Shown here: positions 22,924 through 30,006 of the stretch, piece after piece
Position numbering within the stretch: position 1 is the first letter of the stretch
Layout: the number at the start of each line of letters is the position of its first letter
From: Plantactinospora soyae
Lineage (GTDB): Bacteria > Actinomycetota > Actinomycetes > Mycobacteriales > Micromonosporaceae
Direction of reading: 5' to 3'
Length of the DNA stretch: 64,000 bases
Assembly (NCBI RefSeq): GCF_014874095.1
Contig: NZ_JADBEB010000001.1
Coordinates: forward strand, 3,224,001 to 3,288,000
Notes under the pieces: model-generated
What the model was told of the DNA's origin: nothing
What the model saw: only the letters and a program-made list of their open reading frames with translations
Databases searched by the model: none
Program-made: the position numbers and the translations under genes

Positions 22924-23996
22924 CGGGTCTGCTCCCGGAACCTGCCGCGCTTGACCAGCATGATCAGGAATGGTGCGCCGATCATCGCGGTCACCACGCC
23001 GGCCTGTACCTCGCCGGGGTGGTCGAGCAGCCGCCCGAGTGTGTCGGCGCCGAGCAGCAGCGCCGCGCCGGCCAGCCCGGCACCGGGCAACAGCCAGCGC
23101 AGGTCGGGACCGGTGAACGGCCGGACCAGGTGCGGCACGACCAGCCCGACGAAGGTCACCGGACCGGCGGCGGCGACCGCCGCACCGGTCAGCAGTACGA
23201 CGGCGACGGCACCCAGCAGGCGGGTCACCCCGACCCGTACGCCGAGCGAGCCGGCCAGCTCGTCGCCGAGCGCGAGCGCGTTCATCCGGGGAACGATGAC
23301 CGCGGTGAGCACCAACGCGGCGAGCACGAACGGGGCGAGTTGGCCGGCGAGCGCGCCGTCGCGGCCGGCGAGCGAGCCGACCGCCCAGAACCGGTACTGG
23401 TCGAAGGTCCGTACGTCGAGCAGCACCAGCGCGTGGGTGAGACTCATCAGCAGCGCGGTGACCGCCGCTCCGGCCAGGGCGAGCTTGACCGGGGAGGCGC
23501 CGCCGCTGTGCGCCGACGCCCGGGCCGCACCGCCGATGGCGTAGACGAGCGCACCCGCCAGGGCGGCTCCGATGAACGCGAACCAGACGTACTGGTAGGG
23601 CGAGGTCAGGCCGAACACTCCGATGCTGGCCGCGACGGAGAGGGCGGCACCGGCCGAGACACCGAGCAGACCCGGGTCGCCGAGCGGGTTGCGGGTCAAC
23701 TCCTGGGCCAGGGTGCCGGCCACCCCCAGGGCGATTCCGACCAGCAGCCCGAGCAGCGTACGCGGGAAGCGGAGCTCGGCGACCAGCAACGCGTCCCCGC
23801 TCCGGTCACCGGTCAGCGCCCGCAGGGCCTCGCCCGGCGGTACGTTCTTGGCGCCGATCAGCACGCTCGCCAGGCAGGCGAGTACGACGGCGGCGAACAG
23901 CACCAGCACGATCCCGGTGTGTCGGGCGGCCGTACTCCGGGTCGGTTCCGGTGGCGCCTGGCCCGGCGGCGCAGGTTCGCTGATGGTTAGGGGCAC
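22920..23996 (-). CDS. FecCD family iron-siderophore permease (first)
   Basis: A 358-residue FepD-like permease. Motifs are RTLLGLLVGIALGVAGTLAQ, TRNPLGDPGLLGVSAGAALS and GPVTFVGLVVPHLVRPFTG; the last contacts the ATPase. GTG 23996 is the apparent start; no ribosome site precedes it, but TATCTT lies 6 bp upstream of the codon, fitting a leaderless transcript. It heads the leftward importer operon, and the iron-box-like sequence at 24002-24020 overlaps its presumed promoter. Confidence 0.92.
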   Translation of the reverse strand: MPLTISEPAPPGQAPPEPTRSTAARHTGIVLVLFAAVVLACLASVLIGAKNVPPGEALRALTGDRSGDALLVAELRFPRTLLGLLVGIALGVAGTLAQELTRNPLGDPGLLGVSAGAALSVAASIGVFGLTSPYQYVWFAFIGAALAGALVYAIGGAARASAHSGGASPVKLALAGAAVTALLMSLTHALVLLDVRTFDQYRFWAVGSLAGRDGALAGQLAPFVLAALVLTAVIVPRMNALALGDELAGSLGVRVGVTRLLGAVAVVLLTGAAVAAAGPVTFVGLVVPHLVRPFTGPDLRWLLPGAGLAGAALLLGADTLGRLLDHPGEVQAGVVTAMIGAPFLIMLVKRGRFREQTR

Positions 23997-24001
23997 CTAA
24001 G

Positions 24002-24020
24002 TAAGATAAGCCACGCCTAA
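24002..24020 (-). promoter_or_regulatory. iron-box-like site at the head of the importer operon
   Basis: On the minus strand TTAGGCGTGGCTTATCTTA matches TTAGGTTAGGCTAACCTAA at 13 of 19 positions by eye. It lies 6 bp upstream of the GTG of the first permease gene and overlaps its likely -10 box. It is weaker than the 20744 site. Confidence 0.55.
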
Positions 24021-24057
24021 GCAGCAGCTCAGCGGGGTGCCGACGACGTAACGATCA

Positions 24058-24098
24058 CGGCCGGCGGGCGCCCCAAGATCAGGGGCGCCCGCCGGCCG
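24058..24098 (-). terminator. strong hairpin terminator after the CsbD-like gene
   Basis: Two perfect 17-nt complementary arms (24058-24074 and 24082-24098; CGGCCGGCGGGCGCCCC and its complement) with a 7-nt loop. It begins 18 bp past the stop of the minus-strand gene at 24116 and isolates it from the importer operon. Confidence 0.85.
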
Positions 24099-24115
24099 GT
24101 TGAGCGTGTCGGTAC

Positions 24116-24310
24116 TCAGGGCTTGAACGCGTCCCGGGTGTCGCGGGCGGCGTCACCGACGTGGTCACCGGCCTGCTTGACGTTGGCCTCGGTCTGCTCG
24201 GTCGCGCCCTCAGCCTGGAGCCGCTCGTTGTCGGTCTTGTCCCCGACCTTCTCCTTGGCCATCCCGGCGACTTCCTCGACCTTGTGCCGGATCTTGTCTC
24301 CCAAGCTCAT
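24116..24310 (-). CDS. CsbD-like small stress protein
   Basis: A 64-residue highly charged helical protein: MSLGDKIRHKVEEVAGMAKE, KVGDKTDNERLQAEGATEQT and a terminal DAARDTRDAFKP. This is the CsbD pattern, a general-stress protein of unknown mechanism under SigB control in Bacillus. ATG 24310 has GGAGGACACG directly upstream; the longer frame starting at 24346 is not used. It is divergent from a group of three envelope/stress-type genes (24564-26376), which suggests shared stress control. Confidence 0.85.
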   Translation of the reverse strand: MSLGDKIRHKVEEVAGMAKEKVGDKTDNERLQAEGATEQTEANVKQAGDHVGDAARDTRDAFKP

Positions 24311-24563
24311 CGTGTCCTCCAGGCGTTGCTGAGATACCGTCCGCACCTCGCTGACCTGTTAGTGCCCGGTCGTGCCGGCGCCGAAACGGGCGGGTGCGGG
24401 GCGGACGTGGCCGGTGGTCGAAGGAACCGGGCCAGTGCCGAGCGGCCGCGTCGCAGCAGGTCGACCGGCGGTTCTCGTCCGGGCGACGGCATAACTACCG
24501 ATCGGCGGGGTAGCCACCGACATCGACTCTCTGTCGACAAGGCGTAGAGCTGAGGGGCCCGTG

Positions 24564-25265
24564 ATGACGCGTGACACGAATGCCGGCCCGAGTGGCGACG
24601 GGCACCGGTCGAAGACCGAGGTCGCCCGGCAGGGCGCCACCGAAGCCGGACAGCGATTTTCCCAGACAGGCAGCGGGTTGGCGCACAGTGCGGCGGACCG
24701 GGGCCGGGACGTAGCTTCGGAAGCCTCCCGACAGGCCCAGGAGCTGATGGGCCAGGCCTCTTCGCAACTGAAGGAACAGGCCGAGGCGCAGCAGCACCGG
24801 GCGGCCTCCGGGCTGCACTCGCTCGGCGAGGAACTGCGGGCGATGTCCGACCGTACCGACCGACCGGGTGTCGCCACCGACCTGGTCCGGCACGCGGCCG
24901 ACCGGGTAAACCAGGCGGCCCAGTGGCTCGACCAGCGGGAACCCGGGATGGTGATGAGCGACGTCCGGGACTATGCCCGCCGCAATCCGGGTCTGTTCCT
25001 GGCCGGGGCCGCGGTGGTCGGGGTACTCGCCGGCCGGCTGACCCGGAGTCGGGACGCCCTCCAGGGCGACGGCGGCCAGCCCGACGGCGGGCAGGGCCAT
25101 CCGGACGGCATGGGCGGTCGGTCCGACAACATGGGCGCCAGGCCGGACGGCATGCGCGGCCAGCCGCAGGTCAGCCCGCCGAATCCCGGTACGTTGCCCG
25201 ACGCGGAGGCGGGCCAACGGCGCGGATCCGCCGGGGACGGTCGGGCCAACGAGGTACGACGATGA
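24564..25265 (+). CDS. helical membrane protein of the DUF3618-associated group, unknown function
   Basis: A 233-residue protein. Residues 15-80 are Ala/Gln-rich helices (LAHSAADRGRDVASEASRQA). A membrane helix follows near 140-160 (NPGLFLAGAAVVGVLAGRLT), and the C-terminus is a low-complexity Gly/Asp/Met repeat (GGQPDGGQGHPDGMGGRSDN). ATG 24564 is preferred over GTG 24561 because GAGGGG then sits 6 bp upstream. It overlaps the next gene by ATGA. In actinomycetes this three-gene set (this protein, a DUF1469 protein, a DUF3618 protein) recurs and is thought to be envelope or stress related; mechanism unknown. Confidence 0.8.
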   Translation: MTRDTNAGPSGDGHRSKTEVARQGATEAGQRFSQTGSGLAHSAADRGRDVASEASRQAQELMGQASSQLKEQAEAQQHRAASGLHSLGEELRAMSDRTDRPGVATDLVRHAADRVNQAAQWLDQREPGMVMSDVRDYARRNPGLFLAGAAVVGVLAGRLTRSRDALQGDGGQPDGGQGHPDGMGGRSDNMGARPDGMRGQPQVSPPNPGTLPDAEAGQRRGSAGDGRANEVRR

Positions 25266-25705
25266 GCGTCTCGGCAGGCGGACTGGGCGCCGACCGGGAG
25301 CGGGACCCGTCGCAGGCCTCGATCGGGGAACTGCTCGGCGCGATCACCCGAGACACCTCGACCCTTGTCCGGCAGGAAATCCAACTGGCCAAGGTGGAAC
25401 TGCGGCAGGAGGTGCGTACCGCGACCCGGGTCGCCGGAATGTTCGGCGGCGCGGCGCTGGGGGCGCTGATGGTGCTGCTGTTCCTGTCGTACGCCCTGTG
25501 GTGGGGGTTGGCGAACGTGATGGACCAGGGCTGGGCGGCGTTGGTCGTCGCGGCGGTCTGGGCACTGATCGCCGGAGTCCTGGTGGCGGTGGCCCGACGA
25601 CAGGTCCGTGGCCTACAGACCCTGCCGCAGACGGCGGAGACGATCCGGCGGGTACCGGCTGCGGTCCGGGGCCGGACACAGCAGCGATCGGGGGGAGAAC
25701 GATGA
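25262..25705 (+). CDS. DUF1469 (phage holin superfamily-like) membrane protein
   Basis: A 147-residue protein with an amphipathic N-terminal half (SIGELLGAITRDTSTLVRQE, IQLAKVELRQEV) and two membrane helices at about 60-82 and 90-110. This is the actinobacterial Phage_holin_3_6/DUF1469 pattern; despite the family name these chromosomal proteins are not lysis proteins. The start ATG overlaps the previous stop codon and its own stop overlaps the next start, so all three genes are one coupled operon. Confidence 0.87.
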   Translation: MSVSAGGLGADRERDPSQASIGELLGAITRDTSTLVRQEIQLAKVELRQEVRTATRVAGMFGGAALGALMVLLFLSYALWWGLANVMDQGWAALVVAAVWALIAGVLVAVARRQVRGLQTLPQTAETIRRVPAAVRGRTQQRSGGER

Positions 25706-26376
25706 GTACCGACCCGAGTCAGATCCGGGCGAACATCGAGAGGACCCAGGATGATCTGGGCGGCAACGTGAACGCGCTCGGCGACCGGATGAACCCGCGC
25801 GCCGCCGCGCGCCGACAGGCAGGCAAGGTGCGCGGCACCTGGCAGCGGATCAGGGACAACGTCATGGGCAGCGCCTCACACGCCCGGGAGGACATGATGG
25901 GCGCCGGATCGCAGGCCAGAGAGGGCGCCCAGCACGCCCGCGAGGGTGTGCGGCACGCCAGCGAAGCCTCCCGGGACCGGATCTCCGCCGCCTCCGCGTC
26001 GGCCGGTGACCGGATGCACACGATGGGGCAGCAGGCAAGGCAGCAGACCGAGGGTCATCCGCTGGCCGCCGGTCTGGTCGCGTTCGGGCTCGGTGTGCTC
26101 GCCTCGTCGCTGCTGCCGGCGAGCCAGCCGGAACGCCGGATGGCCGGGCAGCTCCGGAACAAGGTCGCCGAGCACTCCGACGAGCTGAAGCAGCAGGCCA
26201 CCGGGATGGCCCGGCAGACGCAGGAGAATCTCCGCGAGCCGGCCCAACGGGCTGCGGAGTCGGTCAAGTCCAAGGCCAGCCAGCATGCGAGCGGCATGCG
26301 TGACCAGGCCCGCTCATCGGCGCAGGACCTCCGTGGCCAGGCCCAGGAAACCGCGAGCGAGGTACGACGCCACTGA
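25702..26376 (+). CDS. DUF3618 domain protein
   Basis: A 224-residue protein. The N-terminal DUF3618 motif is plain: QIRANIERTQDDLGGNVNAL then DRMNPRAAARRQ. An Ala/Arg/Gln helical region follows, then one membrane helix near residues 115-135 (PLAAGLVAFGLGVLASSLLP), and a long charged helix to the end, rich in KxxA and QA repeats like LEA or apolipoprotein-type helices. It may coat or link membrane. It is last in the three-gene operon; a tandem repeat and hairpin follow it. Confidence 0.87.
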   Translation: MSTDPSQIRANIERTQDDLGGNVNALGDRMNPRAAARRQAGKVRGTWQRIRDNVMGSASHAREDMMGAGSQAREGAQHAREGVRHASEASRDRISAASASAGDRMHTMGQQARQQTEGHPLAAGLVAFGLGVLASSLLPASQPERRMAGQLRNKVAEHSDELKQQATGMARQTQENLREPAQRAAESVKSKASQHASGMRDQARSSAQDLRGQAQETASEVRRH

Positions 26377-26396
26377 TCGGACGAGCACGCCTCGAC

Positions 26397-26508
26397 CCAG
26401 CCGCAGCTGGAACGTGATGAGTGCCCAGCCGTAGCTGGAACGCGACGAGTCTCCAGCCGCAGCTGGAACGCGACGAGTGCCCGGCCGAACCGGAACGTGA
26501 CGAGTGCC
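26397..26508. repeat. four tandem copies of a 28-bp sequence
   Basis: Copies begin at 26397, 26425, 26453 and 26481. The shared core is CCAGCCGCAGCTGGAACG followed by YGAYGAGTG; the first three contain the palindrome CAGCTG (or TAGCTG) flanked by CCAGCC, the fourth is CCGGCCGAACCGGAACG. No reading frame with coding bias spans them. They lie between the DUF3618 stop and a strong hairpin. Confidence 0.85.
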
Positions 26509-26534
26509 CGCCACGCTGCTGCCGTGGCGGGCAC
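26504..26534 (+). terminator. hairpin terminator after the tandem repeats
   Basis: GTGCCCGCCACG and CGTGGCGGGCAC form a perfect 12-bp stem with a 7-nt loop, directly abutting the fourth 28-bp repeat. It probably ends the transcript of the 24564-26376 operon. Confidence 0.75.
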
Positions 26535-26648
26535 GCGGCTCTCCGTACCCGGTGCGGGAGGGCCGCCCGGTGACACCCTCCTCGGATAGGCTCCCGACGA
26601 TTGGTTGTGGCCGACAACGCCGCCGGGGGTGGCGACCGGGAGGCGTCG

Positions 26649-28307
26649 ATGTCCTGGCCGGACGGTGGACCGTGGGTGCTCGCCGCGACCTCGACGAACG
26701 CGAACTGGGAGGTGGCGGCCGCCGCCCTCTGCGCCGCCGCCGCCGGACGTACGGCGGTGCTCCGGATCGTCGGGCCCGGACCGGGCCACCGCGGCGGGGA
26801 CGACGGCTCACCGGTCTCCGCCGACGACACCGACCAGAGTGGACAGGGCGAGGACGCCTCCCCGGGCACGCCGCTGCACGACACCGTCGACACGTACGTC
26901 GAGGTGGCGGCCGGTGGGGGCGGCGGGCTGCCGGCCGAGGACGTCGTCGGACTCGTCCAGGCCCTGACCCGGACCCACGGCCTCGTCCTGGTCGGTGGCG
27001 GGCACGGTCTCGCCGTACCGCTGGGTCGGGGTGGCTGGACCCTCGCGGACCTCGCCTGGGCGCTGCCGGCCCCGGTGGTGCTGCTGACCGGCTCGGGACC
27101 GGACGCGGTCAACCACACCACATTGGCTCTGGAGGTTGTCGCCGGTCGTGGCCTCACCGCCTCGGTCGTCGCGATCGGCCCGGACGACGAACTCGGCGCG
27201 CTGCCGGTCACGCTGGCGGGCCGAATTCCGGCGGACGCGGCCGACCGGCCGGCGCGGCTCCGGGCGGAGGCGGCGGGCTGGCTCGATCCGCTGCTGCACG
27301 CCACCCGAGGCCGGCCGGCGACCGGAAGCGCCACCGCCACCGTCCCAGCCACCACCGCCGACCCCACCGCCACCGGCCGCACCTCCTCCTCCGGCGATGC
27401 GCCGGGGTCAGGGTCGGAGCCGGGGTCGGGGGTGGTGGTCATGGTGGACCGGTCGACCACGAGGTCGACGGTCAGTGGCAAGCGGGTGCTGGTCGTCCTC
27501 GTCGGGGTCTTTGTGGTGTCGCTGCTGCTGCTCTGCGGCCTGACCCTGGCTGGCGGCCCGGCGACGGAGATCAGGGAGGTACGGGTCTACTCCAGCCCGG
27601 CCCGGGTGGGTACCGGACGCCCGGTACCGAGCGGACATGTCGTACCCCAGCCGACCGGCGTGCTGCGCGCGACCGGCCTGCCGGCGAGGGTCGCCTGCCC
27701 GCAGTACGCCGGAAGGGTGGCCGGCACCGAACCCGATTCGGCGACGACCGCCCGGGTCAACGCCGTCTGGAGCCGGATCGAACGCTGGTTGGCGGCGAAG
27801 GCACCGCGTACGCACGCCGCGTTGCGGCCGCCGGCATCCCGGGCCCGGATCGCCGCCGCACAGACCCGGATGTCGGTCGCCTTTCCGGCCGACCTGGTCG
27901 CGTCGCTGCGTCGGCACGACGGGGCCAGCGCGATCGACGGCTTCGACCTGCCGCCCTTCTACCGGCTGCTGAACCTCGACGAGATGAGGCTCGACTGGGA
28001 GACCAGTTGTGAGGTGTTGGCTGCTGACGCGCCCGAGGACGACTGGTGGCACCGCGCCTTCGTGCCGTTCGCGTCGGCCGGCGACGGCGGTTGCCTACTG
28101 GTCGACCAGCGGCCCGGCGGACACGGCAGGGTCGGCGAGTTCTATCCGGACGAGGGCACGGGCTTCGACCGCTGGCCGGCGTCGGTCACGGAACTTCTGG
28201 AGGACGTGGCGAGGTCGCTGGAGACCGGCGAGCCGTACGCCGGACAGTACCGGCCCACCGTCGATGCCGAACGCCGACTTGACTGGACGATCGAGAAGTC
28301 GCGCTGA
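26649..28307 (+). CDS. membrane protein with P-loop-like N-domain and SMI1/KNR4 (SUKH) C-domain
   Basis: About 552 residues from ATG 26649, chosen for GGGAGG 5 bp upstream. Residues 1-215 resemble a degenerate dethiobiotin-synthetase-type P-loop domain: GPWVLAATSTNANWEVAAAA, then PAPVVLLTGSGPDAVNHTTL and SVVAIGPDDE, with no intact Walker A. A Thr/Ala/Ser linker leads to one membrane helix (about 278-301). Residues about 375-545 are SMI1/KNR4-like (PADLVASLRRHDGAS, DLPPFYRLLNLDEM, RAFVPFASAGDGGCLLVDQR). SUKH domains are often immunity modules. Basic residues before the helix place the SUKH domain outside, which is unusual. It stands alone. Confidence 0.8.
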   Translation: MSWPDGGPWVLAATSTNANWEVAAAALCAAAAGRTAVLRIVGPGPGHRGGDDGSPVSADDTDQSGQGEDASPGTPLHDTVDTYVEVAAGGGGGLPAEDVVGLVQALTRTHGLVLVGGGHGLAVPLGRGGWTLADLAWALPAPVVLLTGSGPDAVNHTTLALEVVAGRGLTASVVAIGPDDELGALPVTLAGRIPADAADRPARLRAEAAGWLDPLLHATRGRPATGSATATVPATTADPTATGRTSSSGDAPGSGSEPGSGVVVMVDRSTTRSTVSGKRVLVVLVGVFVVSLLLLCGLTLAGGPATEIREVRVYSSPARVGTGRPVPSGHVVPQPTGVLRATGLPARVACPQYAGRVAGTEPDSATTARVNAVWSRIERWLAAKAPRTHAALRPPASRARIAAAQTRMSVAFPADLVASLRRHDGASAIDGFDLPPFYRLLNLDEMRLDWETSCEVLAADAPEDDWWHRAFVPFASAGDGGCLLVDQRPGGHGRVGEFYPDEGTGFDRWPASVTELLEDVARSLETGEPYAGQYRPTVDAERRLDWTIEKSR

Positions 28308-28332
28308 CCGCGCCGGGCGAAGTGGTCGGGTG

Positions 28333-28357
28333 GCGCCGGCCCGCGCCGGGCCGGCGC
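28333..28357. terminator. bidirectional hairpin between convergent genes
   Basis: GCGCCGGCCCG and CGGGCCGGCGC form an 11-bp perfect stem with a 3-nt loop, between the SMI1-type gene stop (28307) and the CBM2 gene stop (28386). Confidence 0.65.
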
Positions 28358-28385
28358 TGCCGGGCGGAGCCCCGACGAACGCGTC

Positions 28386-29135
28386 TCAGCCGCTGGCCGT
28401 GGTCATCTCGCAGGGCCGCTTGTTGACGGTGCACGCCGTCGGCGCCGAGTCGAAGAGCGACCCGTCGACCCGGAACCGCACCTGGACCGAGCCGTCCGCC
28501 GGAACCCGACGGGTGGTCTGGTCCGGCACGAACGTCCAGGTGTTCCCGTCCCGACTGGTCGTGGCTCCGGAGACCTCGCCGACCGCCTGCGTCGACCGGG
28601 GCAGCGTGATCGTCAGGGTCCAACCCGTGACCGGCCCGGGGCCGGGATTGCTGATCGCCACCGAGGCGGTGTAGTTGAGCAGGTTCGCCCCCTCCGAGGC
28701 GTACCGGCCGGCGAGGGTGGGCGGGGGTGCCGGCGACCGGGGCACCGGCGGTCGCGGCCGCTCGCGGGGGCCGGTGGACGACTCCGGCGGCGGCAGGGCG
28801 AGCGGCGACGACGCGGGTGGGGTCGCGCTGCCGTCGGCGTCGTCCGGCCCGCCTCCGGTGCTCTCCTCGGCGGCGGGGGTGGCCGGCGGCGCCACGCCCA
28901 ACGGGGCGAGCTGATCCGGTGTCCGCAGCAGCGCGGCGACCAGGAATCCGGTGCCGACGACCGCGACCAGCGCCGCGGCGACGATGACGGTCGCCAGGGC
29001 CCGGTCCCCGCGCCGGACCGGCAGCACCCGGGCCACCCGGCGGATCAGACCACGGACCGCCGCCACCCCGGCGAGCAGCAGATCGAGTACGGCGACCGGC
29101 AGCGTACGCGCCGGGCGTTGTCGAACCTTGGTCAC
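28386..29135 (-). CDS. membrane-tethered CBM2-like carbohydrate-binding protein
   Basis: A 249-residue protein: basic cytoplasmic N-terminus, membrane helix at about 45-68 (TVIVAAALVAVVGTGFLVAA), a long Pro/Ser linker (75-145), and a C-terminal domain with the CBM2 pattern: YTASVAISNPGPGPVTGWTL, SGATTSRDGNTWTFVPDQ, then a Cys-bounded end (ACTVNKRPC). CBM2 domains bind cellulose, chitin or other polysaccharides through surface Trp. GTG 29135 has AAGGGA 6 bp upstream. It is the last gene of the leftward unit with the conservon genes (61 bp gap) and could act as a cell-surface glycan sensor or anchor. Confidence 0.82.
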   Translation of the reverse strand: MTKVRQRPARTLPVAVLDLLLAGVAAVRGLIRRVARVLPVRRGDRALATVIVAAALVAVVGTGFLVAALLRTPDQLAPLGVAPPATPAAEESTGGGPDDADGSATPPASSPLALPPPESSTGPRERPRPPVPRSPAPPPTLAGRYASEGANLLNYTASVAISNPGPGPVTGWTLTITLPRSTQAVGEVSGATTSRDGNTWTFVPDQTTRRVPADGSVQVRFRVDGSLFDSAPTACTVNKRPCEMTTASG

Positions 29136-29196
29136 TTGTAATCCCTTCGCTGCGCCCCGGCGCGGCGTTCCGCCCCCGGAACGGCCGGCACCGGGT

Positions 29197-29580
29197 TCAG
29201 AGCGCCCGCAGCCCGGCGAGCACCGCTTCCAGCAGGTCTTCCGAGGGAGCGTCCAGCACCGCCGGCTCGTGGGTCTCGATCAGTCCCGCGTCCAGCAGGT
29301 CGCCGAGCAACACCCGGACAGTACCCACGGGCAGGTCGAGCGCGGCGGCTATCTCGGCCACCGAGAGCGGTCGGCGGCAGGAGACGAGGATCTCGGACTG
29401 TTCCGGCGTCAGATCGGACCGTTCCGGTGCCGGCCCACGGGACACGACCAGGGAGATCAGGTCGAACTGTCCACGGATCGGCTGCGTCCTGCCCCGCGTC
29501 ATCGCGTACGGACGGACCACCGGCCCGGCGTCCTGGTCGTACCAGGCATCGTCGCTGCGACCGCCTCCACCGGTGCGCAC
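29197..29580 (-). CDS. DUF742 conservon protein (CvnC-like)
   Basis: A 127-residue DUF742 protein with VVRPYAMTRGRTQP then FDLISLVV, and a winged-helix-like core (LSVAEIAAALDLPVGTVRVL, DLLDAGLIETHEP). In Streptomyces conservons the order is CvnA kinase, CvnB roadblock, CvnC DUF742, CvnD GTPase. Here the gene follows the roadblock gene after only 6 bp, as expected, but the next gene downstream is the CBM2 protein rather than a CvnD GTPase. The start is GTG 29580. Confidence 0.92.
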   Translation of the reverse strand: MRTGGGGRSDDAWYDQDAGPVVRPYAMTRGRTQPIRGQFDLISLVVSRGPAPERSDLTPEQSEILVSCRRPLSVAEIAAALDLPVGTVRVLLGDLLDAGLIETHEPAVLDAPSEDLLEAVLAGLRAL

Positions 29581-29586
29581 CGCGCA

Positions 29587-30006
29587 TCACCCCCCGGTCA
29601 GGTCATCGGCCGGCACCGGAAAGGTGGGCAGGTGCGAATCCGCCCGACCTGCGGCCAGTGCCACTTCGTAGGCCATCTCGTCGACGTCGGCGTCCCCCTC
29701 GAACCGGACGGCGAGGATCGCGCCGCCCCGGGTCGCGGCGACGAAGAGGAACGCCCGGTGCATCTGCACGATGACCTGACGTACCCCGCCGGGGCCGGAG
29801 TGCCGGGCGGCGGCCTGGGAGAGCGCCTGGAGGCCGGCGACCACACTGGAGAGCTGGTCGGCGAGTTCGCGACCGACCCCCCGGGAGACGCCGAGCAACA
29901 GCCCGTCGGGGGAGAGTGCCACGGCATGTTCGGCCGCCGAGACCCGGTCCACGAACTCGTCGAGTATCCGGACCAGGTTATCCGTCGTGACCACTGCGTG
30001 AGTCAC
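29587..30006 (-). CDS. roadblock/LC7 domain protein (CvnB-like)
   Basis: A 139-residue roadblock/LC7 protein: DNLVRILDEFVDRVSAAEHA, VALSPDGLLLGVSRG, RQVIVQMHRAFLFVA and AILAVRFEGDADVDEMAYEV. Proteins of this fold (such as MglB for MglA) act as partners or activating proteins of small GTPases. Its start at 30006 lies inside the end of the kinase gene (29-bp overlap), showing co-translation. No small Ras-like GTPase is encoded next to it; the nearest GTPases are the dynamin-like pair at 38082-41752. Confidence 0.93.
   Translation of the reverse strand: MTHAVVTTDNLVRILDEFVDRVSAAEHAVALSPDGLLLGVSRGVGRELADQLSSVVAGLQALSQAAARHSGPGGVRQVIVQMHRAFLFVAATRGGAILAVRFEGDADVDEMAYEVALAAGRADSHLPTFPVPADDLTGG

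Noticed and set aside
25262-25705. Holin-like gene as evidence of a prophage
   Set aside because: DUF1469 genes are normal chromosomal genes in actinomycetes, and no phage structural, lysis or integrase genes are near.
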